Shown here piece by piece: positions 1 to 9,165 of a DNA stretch of 23,450 nt (position 1 is its first letter; each line of letters begins with the position of its first letter). The notes beneath the pieces were generated by a model, which searched no databases, was not told the origin of the DNA, and saw nothing but the letters and a program-made list of their open reading frames with translations. The stretch comes from Dissophora ornata (Eukaryota; Mortierellomycota; Mortierellomycetes; Mortierellales; Mortierellaceae): assembly GCA_025201705.1 (NCBI GenBank), contig MU617100.1, positions 1 through 23,450 on the forward strand. Reading direction: 5' to 3'. The translations under genes were made by a program, and so were the position numbers.

Positions 1-479
1 AAAAAGAAACGAAAGGAAAAAAAAAGAGGAACTGCATTCCAGCACAATCACCACAACTATACTTCAACACTTGTTCTTTTTTCTTTTCTGCATGTACTTC
101 TGTACGATATACATATAAAACCCTCCTCACAAAACATTCGTCTGCTGGCCCCCCCTTCTTATAGCGCGCTCGCAAGACTCCAGACATATTTCTCACTTTG
201 TCCACTTTCACACACAACCTTTGTACTTACTTGCTTATACACATTGACGATCACCCAGAAGAACAAATCACGATTAATAAAAAAAAAATAACGACACTCT
301 GTGCTTTATGATACAAAAAGCTAATGATACATGAAGATTTACTACTGATACATGGTGATGGGGCGATAGAGTGATGGAGTGATGGAGTGATGGAGTGATT
401 ATTGGATCAGGAGTGTGAAAAGCCATATTTCAACATTATGTTGCAGTTGCTGTCACGGTTGTGGCTGTAGTAGCTTTGG
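1..479. other. Gene-free left flank, 3' side of the Gln-rich gene
   Basis: This stretch lies downstream of the minus-strand stop codon at 480. It is AT-rich, with A-runs near 1-30 and 279-290, a pyrimidine-rich part at about 120-260, and a short tandem repeat at 371-394. I see no coding signal and no RNA gene. It probably holds the 3' untranslated region of the minus-strand gene and the border with whatever lies to the left. Confidence 0.5.
371..394. repeat. 8-nt tandem repeat, three units
   Basis: GTGATGGA occurs three times head to tail, followed by a partial unit (GTGAT). The preceding bases (GCGATAGA) look like a diverged unit. It lies in the probable 3' untranslated region of the minus-strand gene. 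It is a simple slippage repeat with no evident function. Confidence 0.8.
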
Positions 480-3400
480 TTACTTGCGCTGAATGAAATG
501 TTGCTGCTGGCGCTGCTGCTGCGGGAGATGATTCGGATGCTGTTCGTGTTGATGTTGCTTGAGATTATGTTTCCCGCTATTTGCTTCTTTACGTTGCACG
601 ATAGGTAGAAACAGCTGTGCAGGCATCGACGCAGGCGTAGACATGGGTAGTGCAAGGGTTGCATCTTTAACAACAGCAGCAAGGGATGCGCTCGGTAGCC
701 GTGGCGACACCACTGCAGCAAGGGCAGGTTTTGGCGGCAAAGGATGCCGAATGTGCCTCGGTGATGGCGCCAGGCCTGCGTCTTGATCCGTTTCTAAAGC
801 AGACGCTGTAGAGTGGACCGTGTTTATCGCAAGTGAGATGGTAGGAGAGGATACGGACTCCGAGATGCCTGTGCAAGAGCTTGGTCCTGGCTCTGATCCG
901 TTCCCAGGTTCTGGCCCTGCCGATGAATTGGGAGCGGAGAGTGTATTGGAGAGTCGAGGGACAACCGGGGCTTTGGGTGATGCTGCTATCGAGGGACCTC
1001 GGCGACTAAGACGCGGGTCAGTAGGGCGGGTGATGGATTGCAATAGGTTGGCGGCTTTACTACTACCACTACCACTACAGACATCAGGTTCTTTTAGCTT
1101 GGCCTGTTGACCCATATCACTGCCGATTGAGCTGCTTGATGATGCTAAAGAGCCTGCAGTAGGAGTTTTTCCTCCATTAGCAACTTCAGGTGTTGTAGTG
1201 ACAGCGGGAGGAGTTTGTTTGCCAGGCCTAACAGGCCTATCAATGCCACCGGCTTTAAGATGGCTACCCAACTCTGGAAAGGCTATGGTCATATTCTTCT
1301 CGTCTACAATATAAACCACAATAAAAGAGATCCCGAGCGGTCAGCATGTCAAGCCGCATCAGATTAATAATATTTCCTGCATCTTGTTTACTTACTGGGT
1401 CGGTCCGTGTGGCGGATATTGGTCCCATTACTCTTATTGAATGAGACCGTTGACCGCATATCGTTCTGCCGTAACTGGGCTCGATGAGAATCAGGCACTA
1501 CACTTTGTGGTGAGTTCGGGCCCGAGGATGAAGCCGAGGACAGGAAAGTAGAAATCGGTGTTAAAACGGAGGATCTTCGCTGCAATTCCTGGTCCTCAGC
1601 AGCTATCGTATCCACCGTAGGCGACTTGTCGATCTTGCTTAATGACGATGTCACCAGCACAGATGAAGTGTCGGATGAAGGTCTTCCTGGCTCATTCTCT
1701 GTGGTTGCCATAGGCGGATGAGATGACGATCGAGACGCGTTATGGTCATCGCCATCGTCATCGTCAGACTCTTCAACAATTCTCCGCTTCCTCCACGAAG
1801 ACACGCTCACTGCGGACACGATGACCCTGCCAGTAGAGTCGGATCTTTGCTTCAATAGTGGAGGTAGATTGACTTTGGTGGTGTGGTCTATGTGTGTGGG
1901 ACTAGGGGCGTCGACAGGTATGAGAGGATCGAGCCAGTCGTCATGTCCAAAATTTTCGTCGTCCCAGTCGATAATCAACCGCCGCTTGTTGCCGCCACTT
2001 CTTGCTAACGATGGTAGTTGACTCTCATCATCAGATACCACCACTGGGGATTGAAAGCTCGAGGGGTTATCATCCTGCTCCAATTCAATGTCCATTGCAC
2101 CTTCGTTCCTGCCGCCATCACCACTGGATCCGCTTTCAGTTGTCTTGGATTGCCTCAACACTGCCTCCTTATTGTCCTCAATCGTCCCCACAGGTATTTG
2201 ACTCATCGTCGCATGCACCTCCTTTGCCGAATCAGATCCTTGGACAGTGCCGGATGTCACCTCAGGGACAAAATGTGACTCTTGCTGCGCCTCAGTGTCC
2301 TGCGTTGCTTTCTGGGTCTCATCATCTATTTTCCCCATGGCCCTTGCTGCCGGTTCCAGAGTCCGAGCCTTTTCCAGAGACTCCGTGGGCGCACTGGAAA
2401 TTTTTACTGGCTCTGAGGTCAATGTGGCAAAGTCCTTGTTTTGAGATGTATCCTCCAATGGCGACTTATTTTCGACTGACGAATATTCTTGCTGCGGCGT
2501 ATACGAGGAATCTTTCTCGACAAAAGCCGCTTGAGGCACTGTAGTTTCTTGCTTGGATGACGCGTCATAACCACTTCCATGAACAGTCTGTCTCGCCACT
2601 ATTGCCGTGCCACTTTGCTGCGCTGATAACTTCGCTCCGCTGAGCAGAACCGGGGTCGGATCAAGGTCGATTGGGGATAACATGTTAGCTGCTGCAGTCG
2701 AAGTTGAGATGCTCATTTCGTTCAAATGTTGGACATCCAAGGCTGGTTGCTGTATGGAGATAGAGAGGTCTACATTATGGCCCAAACTGGGTTGAGCGTC
2801 GTTTCCTTCACTTCCGAACGAGATGGGAGGAGGCCGCGACGAAGCAGCCAGTGCAGCCGGAGCACCACTCAAATAAGCTGGCTTCTGTCTGGCTTCGGGG
2901 TGCCTGGGTGAAGGGGTGACAGGCAGATTGGATCCCTGCTGCCCATTGGAATCCATTGAGTTTGCGAGAATTCGAATCCGGAGAACATTGCTCGCGTGGG
3001 TGTATTGTCGAATCCTCTCCGTCAGCTCTTGTTTCATTGCGAGGCTCCGTTCGTCAGAGACACTAGCAGTTTCCAGCTCTATTAACTGTCGCTGCAGATC
3101 ATTTAAGGCGCGACGAAGCTCTAATAATTGAAGTTGTGGTGACAGTTGTTCCGGTTGTTGTTGTTCCGGTCGTTGCTGTAGTGACGACTGCATTTGCAAT
3201 TGCTTCTGTCCACCTTGTTGCAGCTGTCGCCGTTGATGTTGAATCTGGCGGCTCTCAGAAAAGGGTCCAACCTGCTGCTGCAAGAGTGTCTGTAAATTCC
3301 GTTGTCGATGCGATTGTAACTGTTTAAGCCGCGTTTGTGATGCCTGATGCAGTTGCGCCTGCTGCAGGAACATATTCTCCATCGTTAGATACTGTAGCGT

Positions 3401-5105
3401 CCCAGGCTGCTGCATCTGCAGTATTATTAATAACTGGTGACTGTGTTGGCGATGCGCCTGCTTGACTCTCACTATTTGTGCCTGTGCCATGTCCGCCAAC
3501 CCTTGCTGGATCCTTACAAAGTGCTGGCGTTGATCCACATCGGTTGCGTGGATTAATCGCGGGCTCGCCAGGTATTTCTCAGTTTGTTTTTGGTGATCCG
3601 CAGAGAGATTTGACAATTCCTTATTCTGCTGCGATATCAGGGCTTGATATTGAGCAACTATCTGTGGTTGTGGGGACTGAAGGGACTGCAGAGGTGGAGG
3701 CTGTGGAGTAAAATGAGTAGATTGCAGTCGCTGCAGTTGCTGCAGTCGATGCTGATGTTGATATTGATGTGGTTGTTGTTGCAGTTGTAGTGACTGTGAT
3801 TGTAGCAGTTCTAGAGACCGTGATTGTAACAATGGTTGTGGTTGTGATTGTGGTTGTGGTTGTGGTAATGGTTGTGGCTGTAGTTGCGGTTGTGGTTGTA
3901 GTTGCGGTTGTGGTTGTAGTTGAGGTTGTGGTTGTGGTTGCGGTTGCGGCTGTGGTTGTGGTGGCGGCTGAAGTTGGTAATGGTGTTGTTGGTGTTGTTG
4001 CTGTTGCTGCTGTCGGGGGTCTGACCGCACCTGCGCACAAGAAAGTGAAGATATTTGAATGGGAGTTAGTGACATGAATACATAGCTGAGCAGTGAATGT
4101 TCCAGAGCATGTTGAGGGGCATCATTGCAGTTATAGGTCGTCACCATACTGTTAGCTGTGCTCCAGGAGGAGCATTGATGACACCGAGAGAGCTCGTCCG
4201 CCGCTGCTGATCGGGCTGGTTAATTTTTTGAGCTAATGCTGGTGTTAGGACCGACCGATACTCCACGATGAACTCTTGACACTCTTCAAGCTTCTTTTTT
4301 GTAGCATCGAATTCCACTTGTAGAATAGCATCAGCCGTAGTCTTGTCATGAAGTGCAGCTTTAAACTTTGCAGCCTCAATGGTTTTTGCTTGTAACATGC
4401 CAAGAACGTTGTGGGCATTACTTGATTGCCGTCTGGCCTCCATCGTTGCTACCATAAGACTTTCGCGCACATGGGAATTGGTTTCGGATTTCTGCTCACT
4501 CTCCTGCTTGAGATTGGTGACAAGAAGCTCGGCCTGTTTAAGCCGCACCTCCAGCTCCTCATGGAATTTGCGATATCGCTCTGATTCATCCAATGCTCTG
4601 ACCAAATCTCTAGTCATTATCAGGAGTTCTTGCTCGAGGTCCTGTATCGTTGCCCTCAATGTGGTTGGACTGCTAACCTCCTCCTGGGGATCAGTTTGAT
4701 TGGATGGAAGTCGAGATGGCGGCGCTGATGCCTCCAGTTTTAACTGGAGCAAGGCATTGTTCCTCTGAAGCTCCTCGACCTGACGCTGTAACTCATGGCC
4801 TTTATGTTTTGCCTGGACGAATTCTTCAATGAGATACTCAACATCATGGCTGGCGGTGGACCCGTAACCTGCAGCATGTAATAAAATAAGTGAGTGTGAG
4901 GTCATATCCAACACTCATCCCTGTAAAGGAATTGTCGCTGTGATTGATATGGATGGCGTTGAATGTTCAGGACCATCATACTTTCGAAAAGCGCGACCAG
5001 GTCTCTGGCAAAACGTTGGTGGCGTTGCTCTCCCACCCTGCGAAGTGTGTCTTTGAGTTTATCTAGGCCCACATTTGCGTCTGGGGCGGGTGTGGGCTCG
5101 GCCAT
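480..5105 (-). CDS. Large coiled-coil, Gln/Pro-rich protein of unknown function (4 exons)
   Basis: I do not recognise the family. The model is exon 1 5105-4913, exon 2 4868-4150, exon 3 4030-1396 and exon 4 1303-480. Phases agree at every junction, giving 4371 nt or 1456 aa. Intron 3 has a perfect GTAAGT donor; intron 1 (donor GTTGGA, 44 nt) is the least certain. Residues 1-64 are a short helical segment. Residues about 80-270 are mostly charged heptad-like coiled coil. Residues about 310-560 are extremely rich in Gln and Pro, including a Pro-Gln dipeptide run. Later parts hold acidic and Ser-rich disorder, with a basic patch after a Val-Ser-rich stretch. Exon 4 carries a DPRLSRR motif and ends Gln/His-rich. 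Such composition is common in fungal transcription or chromatin adaptors, but that is inference. An upstream in-frame ATG at 5186 would add a hydrophobic leader. I prefer 5105, because nothing else in the protein suggests secretion. Confidence 0.72.
3826..3979 (-). repeat. Hexanucleotide repeat tract coding for Pro-Gln dipeptides
   Basis: On the plus strand the tract is built from GGTTGT and GGTTGC units with variants (GTAGTT, GTAATG). On the minus strand these read CAGCCA/CAACCA and encode alternating Pro and Gln within exon 3 of the Gln-rich gene. Because the unit is 6 nt, length changes keep the frame. The same repeat creates a spurious Val-rich open frame on the plus strand. Confidence 0.85.
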
Positions 5106-5286
5106 GCTCCCGATGTCTGAATGTGCTGAAGAAGTCTGGCAAAGATGGAGGAGGATGGAAACAGAAAGAAATGGCAATGCCTCCAAACAAAAATAGGGAA
5201 CATTTATTGAGAGTCAGGAAAGTGTGGTCACAGCTCTCGCGCTTTGGACGCATGTCTAATATGAACCACCAGTCGCGATAACTTTA
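5106..5286 (-). promoter_or_regulatory. Short spacer upstream of the Gln-rich gene
   Basis: Only about 180 nt separate the start at 5105 from the stop of the next minus-strand gene at 5287. It must hold the promoter and 5' leader of the former and the 3' end of the latter. No TATA box or other clear element is visible. An ATG at 5186, in frame with the gene, lies inside it and could be an alternative start. Confidence 0.35.
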
Positions 5287-6336
5287 TTATTGTCTAAACG
5301 TTGAAAATGTGTGCGAGTACATGTCGCAACCGCTGTATGTGCTTTCATCCGGCATCGATGGCATGGGAGGTGTCGTTGCAGCCGAGTACAAGGGTTGTAT
5401 CCACATATTATTGAATTGACTCTGAGCCGCAACGCGCTGTGGAAGAACGCACTCAATGGGCGAGGTGATATGCTGCGCCAAAATTGATGTCTCTACTCTG
5501 CCTTTACCAGGCTTGAGTCGCTGGGGATGCCAGAAGGATCTCTTGGGAGACGCAAGAGACGGCCTCACTGTGTCTTGAGGTTCTCGCGTGTCCCAATCCA
5601 CGGTCAACGTCTGCAACTTGGGTTGCCCGATTGCCTTGCCTGCCACTGTAACACTCTTGGTCAGCCCCAGCCGTCGCATGTACCGGGGTCCGGCAATCTT
5701 GGACACACCCAAGAGGCAAAAAAAGCAGAAAGCCAGACCACCAAGAGCTCCACAAATCACCGTAATGGGGCTTGTCCGAGGTTCCTGAAATAGATGGGCA
5801 TTGGAGTCTGCACTACCAGTGCTGTTGGCTATAGTTGTGGGTTGACTCTGGGGATTCGAGGCGATGCCTGCGAGAGGATCTTTCTTGCCTCTGGTAGCGG
5901 TCTTCCTGCTTGCGACTCGTTCTCCATTCCCAAGATGTGAGAGGTCTGGACGAGGGGAAGGGGTGCCGGCGCGATACTGGGCAGTCTGGGTCTTGGTAGA
6001 CAATTGGGGTGTCCCTGTATTGTGGTTATCCATCTTGACCGACCGGCCAATACTCTGTGTGCCAGCTCTTTTCCCTAGGCGGCTCTCTTGTAATTCAAGG
6101 CGCAAGTCCTCATGAAGGATGACCTGGACTTGAGGGAATGCTCCAGTAGGGTCAGAAATGATGTTCCTGGTCGTCGCCCCGGCCCTGGCTGCGACGGCGT
6201 CCAGGACAGACGGACGTGAGGAGTGCGACGAGATTGTCACGTAGAGAGCGGGACAAAACAAGAAGGACATGGCTGCCAAGTATAGCCACGGCCATCTACA
6301 TGTTCCTGCATCGTGGGAAGAGGATGTCTTGATCAT
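5287..6336 (-). CDS. Single-exon membrane-anchored protein, unknown function
   Basis: The frame is open without introns from an ATG at 6480 (397 aa) or 6336 (349 aa) to the stop at 5287. I annotate from 6336 because the protein then starts with a short polar segment followed at once by a hydrophobic stretch (residues about 15-36) that fits a signal peptide or anchor. The longer start also begins with a hydrophobic run and cannot be excluded. The middle is about 150 residues of Ser/Thr/Pro-rich sequence, as in an exposed stalk. A clear transmembrane segment follows at residues about 191-214 (ITVICGALGGLAFCFFCLLG), then the basic stretch PRYMRRLG, and about 130 mostly polar residues to the end. 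The layout suggests a type I surface or endomembrane protein with a cytosolic tail. I cannot assign a family. The gene is divergent from the bZIP gene. Confidence 0.6.
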   Translation of the reverse strand: MIKTSSSHDAGTCRWPWLYLAAMSFLFCPALYVTISSHSSRPSVLDAVAARAGATTRNIISDPTGAFPQVQVILHEDLRLELQESRLGKRAGTQSIGRSVKMDNHNTGTPQLSTKTQTAQYRAGTPSPRPDLSHLGNGERVASRKTATRGKKDPLAGIASNPQSQPTTIANSTGSADSNAHLFQEPRTSPITVICGALGGLAFCFFCLLGVSKIAGPRYMRRLGLTKSVTVAGKAIGQPKLQTLTVDWDTREPQDTVRPSLASPKRSFWHPQRLKPGKGRVETSILAQHITSPIECVLPQRVAAQSQFNNMWIQPLYSAATTPPMPSMPDESTYSGCDMYSHTFSTFRQ

Positions 6337-6888
6337 GCTGCAGGGAGAAGCTGGGTCAAGGAAGGGTCGTGAGATATGTGGAAAGACACATGAGGCGGGA
6401 AAAAAAATGGCGGGAGAAGGAGCGAATGGGCAACAAATTGGATCATTGGCAGCCAGGAGTGCCAGGAGAAGAGTGAGCATAGCGGCTGATGAAGAGTTGA
6501 GGACTAGCTGCGCCTGAGCATCAGGAGACGCGGAGGCATAGCGTATGCTCTTCCAAATGAAAAACGCGAGGTAGCCTTACGAAATCAGATCCCTTTCCGC
6601 ACTACGGTCACTACGCAGGTTGCCAAAGTGACCCGGCCCTGCACAGGAACGACGTGGAGACAATCCCGGTTAGGCTGCAATTCTGCCTCGGCTCACAAAT
6701 GCTGCAATCGTCCACGCGCCCGCTCTCCCCACTTCCCACTCGCCCCTCTTTGTCTCTCTGCCCATTGGCGTGCCATCGACCCCCAATTCTGCTTCTTGGT
6801 CCCATCCATCTCTGCCATACACATACTCTCGCCATCGCCTCTATGCCGGGCTGCTCGCTCTAACTCCTGCCTACACACTCATCCTGCA
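6337..6888. promoter_or_regulatory. Divergent intergenic region between membrane protein and bZIP gene
   Basis: About 550 nt (410 if the membrane protein starts at 6480) separate two divergent starts. Towards the bZIP gene the plus strand becomes strongly pyrimidine-rich (about 6710-6885), as in many fungal leaders. A CCAAT box in reverse orientation (ATTGG) lies at 6764-6768. No TATA box is obvious. The in-frame extension of the bZIP frame back to 6628 has no ATG before 6889, so it is treated as leader. Confidence 0.45.
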
Positions 6889-8349
6889 ATGGCGACACAA
6901 TACCCCCCATCCGCCTCCTCGGATGACAACGATGACGACAGGACCATAGCCTACTCCACTGAACGGGACAGAAAGCGTAAACGGCCCCACAAAGACCAGG
7001 GCCATGACAACGACAACGAACACGAACTAGACGGGGATGAGGACCAGGACCAGGACCAGGACCAGGATTATGACTCATCCCGCCCCCCCAAGGACGGGTC
7101 CCAATCTCCCGACAGCAAGATACCCAAGCACATGGCCAGAAAGCCTAATCCAGCGTCACCAGCACTGCGAAAGGAGCAAAACAGGGCCGCCCAGCGGGCA
7201 TTTCGAGACCGCAAGGAGCGCCACCTCCAGCAGCTGGAAAACATGATTAGGGACCTCAAGGAGCAACAATTCCGTATCACCACCCGTTTTCAGCGCGAAG
7301 TTCAGCAGCTCAAGACTCGTCTCGACAGTACCAAAACAGAAAACCTCTACCTGCGGGAGGTTGTCTTTGCTTTCGAGACAGCTCTGACTAAAGACGGTTA
7401 TGTTGAAGTCCTTCAGACTGTCAAGCAGGAGCTCTTTCGTCGCCACAATGGAGACCAAGGACAAGCACAACGCTTGTCAGATAAAATGCCGACTGGCCCG
7501 TCTCTGCAATCTACAAGTCTCCCGCGGTCGTCTTGGCAGCAAGCAGAACAAAGCACTCTGGAACCGCCGACACCTTCGCTATCGTCGCCTCACCCATTGG
7601 CCATGTCGCTGTCCATGGCAGACCCATCGCAGGAGATGGAAATGTGCACTGCAAACAGGGAGATTCTGTACAAGGCGCCGCCGTTGTTTATCTCGGTTGC
7701 ATCCGAGAATGGGACAGTGACAGCGATTGCATCTCCACTCAAGTCGCTCAATGTTCTTCACCCGTCATACATCGATCCGGGGACAGTTCTACCGAAGGTG
7801 ACAGAGTACACGAAACACCTGACAGTGTTTGACGAGCTGCAGTCGTCGTTGTTCCCTCCAGGCACGCTGCAGTCTGTTGTACGGAGTAGCATGGCGACCC
7901 CCCAGGAAGTTGTGAACGACGACGTTACGCTATTTGACCAATTGCAGGAGAGCGAGGAACGGAAAGATGGACGGATGAGTGCCAAAGCCGTTGCGTCAAA
8001 GATAGGGCTGTTGAAAGACCATCGACTGCAGAGGGAGTTCAATGTGTTGGTGTCGGTGCCTCCAGCGGTGGACCCCAACATCTCACCACAAATCTACGAG
8101 ATACCACACGACTCTCGGATCGATTTGGTTCCGTGTCCGAAGCTGAGAGCGCAGATGATTCTGCACCAGGGCAAGTACGACCTGGAGGATCTGTTTCAGG
8201 TGCTGGTCAACAAGTCAATCTGTCATGGGCATCCGCTGGATGTGAGCAGTTGGGAGCTGCCGGACGAATTTTTTGACCGGTATGGGTTCCTAATGGGTCT
8301 GGACTTGGAGCGGATCCGGAGCAAGGTGTGGCCCAAGAAGGATGCGTAG
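6889..8349 (+). CDS. bZIP transcription factor with C-terminal DUF3425 domain
   Basis: Intronless, 486 aa. Residues about 94-112 form a bZIP basic region with the fungal AP-1-like signature (QNRAAQRAFRDRKE). A leucine-zipper-like coiled coil follows (about 115-150, with QLENMIRDL and later LKTRL). The N-terminus is acidic and Lys/Arg-rich, with a patch RDRKRKRPHK that may serve in nuclear import, and a short Asp-Gln repeat. Residues about 375-475 match the DUF3425 pattern found in many fungal bZIP proteins (IDLVPCPKLRAQMI near 410 and a C-terminal WELPDEFFDRYGFLMG). The protein should bind DNA as a dimer in the nucleus; target genes cannot be read from sequence. Proteins of this basic-region class often act in oxidative, metal or nutrient stress. 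The first ATG of the frame is at 6889, after a pyrimidine-rich leader. Cys-rich domains of the Yap1/Pap1 type are not seen. Confidence 0.88.
   Translation: MATQYPPSASSDDNDDDRTIAYSTERDRKRKRPHKDQGHDNDNEHELDGDEDQDQDQDQDYDSSRPPKDGSQSPDSKIPKHMARKPNPASPALRKEQNRAAQRAFRDRKERHLQQLENMIRDLKEQQFRITTRFQREVQQLKTRLDSTKTENLYLREVVFAFETALTKDGYVEVLQTVKQELFRRHNGDQGQAQRLSDKMPTGPSLQSTSLPRSSWQQAEQSTLEPPTPSLSSPHPLAMSLSMADPSQEMEMCTANREILYKAPPLFISVASENGTVTAIASPLKSLNVLHPSYIDPGTVLPKVTEYTKHLTVFDELQSSLFPPGTLQSVVRSSMATPQEVVNDDVTLFDQLQESEERKDGRMSAKAVASKIGLLKDHRLQREFNVLVSVPPAVDPNISPQIYEIPHDSRIDLVPCPKLRAQMILHQGKYDLEDLFQVLVNKSICHGHPLDVSSWELPDEFFDRYGFLMGLDLERIRSKVWPKKDA
7041..7064 (+). repeat. GGACCA hexanucleotide repeat in the bZIP gene
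   Basis: Four head-to-tail GGACCA units code for an Asp-Gln run in the acidic N-terminal part of the bZIP protein. The unit is a multiple of three, so the frame survives copy-number change. Confidence 0.85.
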
Positions 8350-8878
8350 ACGGAGGGAGCAGCCATTGTAGTTTGGTTTTATTGTATTACTATTAATTGT
8401 GAGAAGCCGTGTGGTCGTGTAGTCGAGTAGTCGAGTAGTCGTTGATGGCAGTCGATGAACTGTTGTTGGTGAAAAATGAACAATGTATGTAGTCTAGTCT
8501 ATGGAGCGAGGACACAGGAGCGAGTCATGGCTGATAATCAGAAATCGCTATTTTTTTGTGGCAGTCCAGAAAGGGGTCTGGGCTAATGGGGCGGAGTTGC
8601 AATCCAACTTTCTCACGATGTGTCCACGCCGTTTTGATGTAGGGCCTGAGGAGTGTGGAGCAGGGTAGGAAGGGAGAACATGAATGGAGCGCATGCTGTG
8701 GTCAGCAATGGTTCTCTGACAGCTGTGAGCGAACAAGAAGCCAAGAAAGATGGCGAAGAGGGCGAGAAGAAAGGGCGGGTGTGCCAGTGTCATTCATCCT
8801 TGGACGTAGCCTCTGTGAGTGGCCAGCAAGAGTGGGACAGAGAAACACGATTTTCCGATGCATCTGTTCTCGCGCGGG
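8350..8878. other. Intergenic region between bZIP and carbonic anhydrase genes
   Basis: This region holds the 3' end of the bZIP gene and the upstream region of the carbonic anhydrase gene. A GTAGTCGA unit repeats about three times near 8417-8442. I see no gene: the open frames here are short and lack coding character. Confidence 0.5.
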
Positions 8879-8885
8879 TATAAAA
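8879..8885 (+). promoter_or_regulatory. TATA box of the carbonic anhydrase gene
   Basis: A TATAAAA heptamer sits in a locally GC-rich setting (CGCGCGGG before it). It is followed at once by about 280 nt of strongly pyrimidine-rich sequence up to the first in-frame ATG at 9166. That spacing fits transcription starting in the CT-rich tract. It is the clearest core promoter in the window. Confidence 0.6.
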
Positions 8886-8899
8886 CGGAGACAGAAAAG

Positions 8900-9165
8900 A
8901 CATTCTTTCCCTCCTCCACCACCTTCACTCTCCACTCACTGCTTCCTCTCTCCACAGTCCTCGCCCCTCTGTCTCTCCTCTCTCTCTTTGGTCCCTCCTC
9001 TCTCTTTTTGGTCCTTCCTCTCTCTTTGATCTCTTTAATCTCTTCTCGCACACTCTTCCAGTGTTCCAGCCGCAACAATAGCCGCAGATCGATCTCTCTC
9101 GGCTCTCTCTGCTTCTCTGCTTTACCTAGACTTGTCTACCCTCATTCCCCTCATTCCCCTCCCAA
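8900..9165 (+). promoter_or_regulatory. Pyrimidine-rich leader of the carbonic anhydrase gene
   Basis: The plus strand is dominated by CTC, TCTC and CCTCTCTC motifs, with a near-repeat of TCTCTTTTTGGTCC(T) around 8985-9030. Fungal genes with high expression often have CT-rich tracts before the start. Transcripts starting at different places here could include or skip the first ATG at 9166. Confidence 0.45.

Noticed and set aside
110..260. TATA-like CATATAAAA plus pyrimidine-rich sequence suggesting a plus-strand promoter at the left edge
   Set aside because: No plus-strand gene follows; the sequence runs into the 3' end of a minus-strand gene. An AT-rich 3' region explains it adequately.
3769..4077. 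Val-rich open frame on the plus strand, apparently a membrane protein
   Set aside because: It is the antisense reading of the Pro-Gln hexanucleotide repeat in the minus-strand gene; its composition follows entirely from the repeat.
4031..4149. A QLQ-like motif (SLTPIQISSL) before the Gln-rich domain, suggestive of a SNF2-type remodeller
   Set aside because: The motif lies within a well-defined intron (donor GTATGG, acceptor GTGCGCAG) whose removal keeps the frame, so it is not translated. No HSA or helicase domain is present.
5103..5186. Signal peptide from an upstream ATG of the Gln-rich gene
   Set aside because: The 27 extra residues are hydrophobic, but the rest of the protein is a coiled-coil, Gln-rich type without secretory features, so the inner ATG at 5105 is preferred. 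It stays possible.
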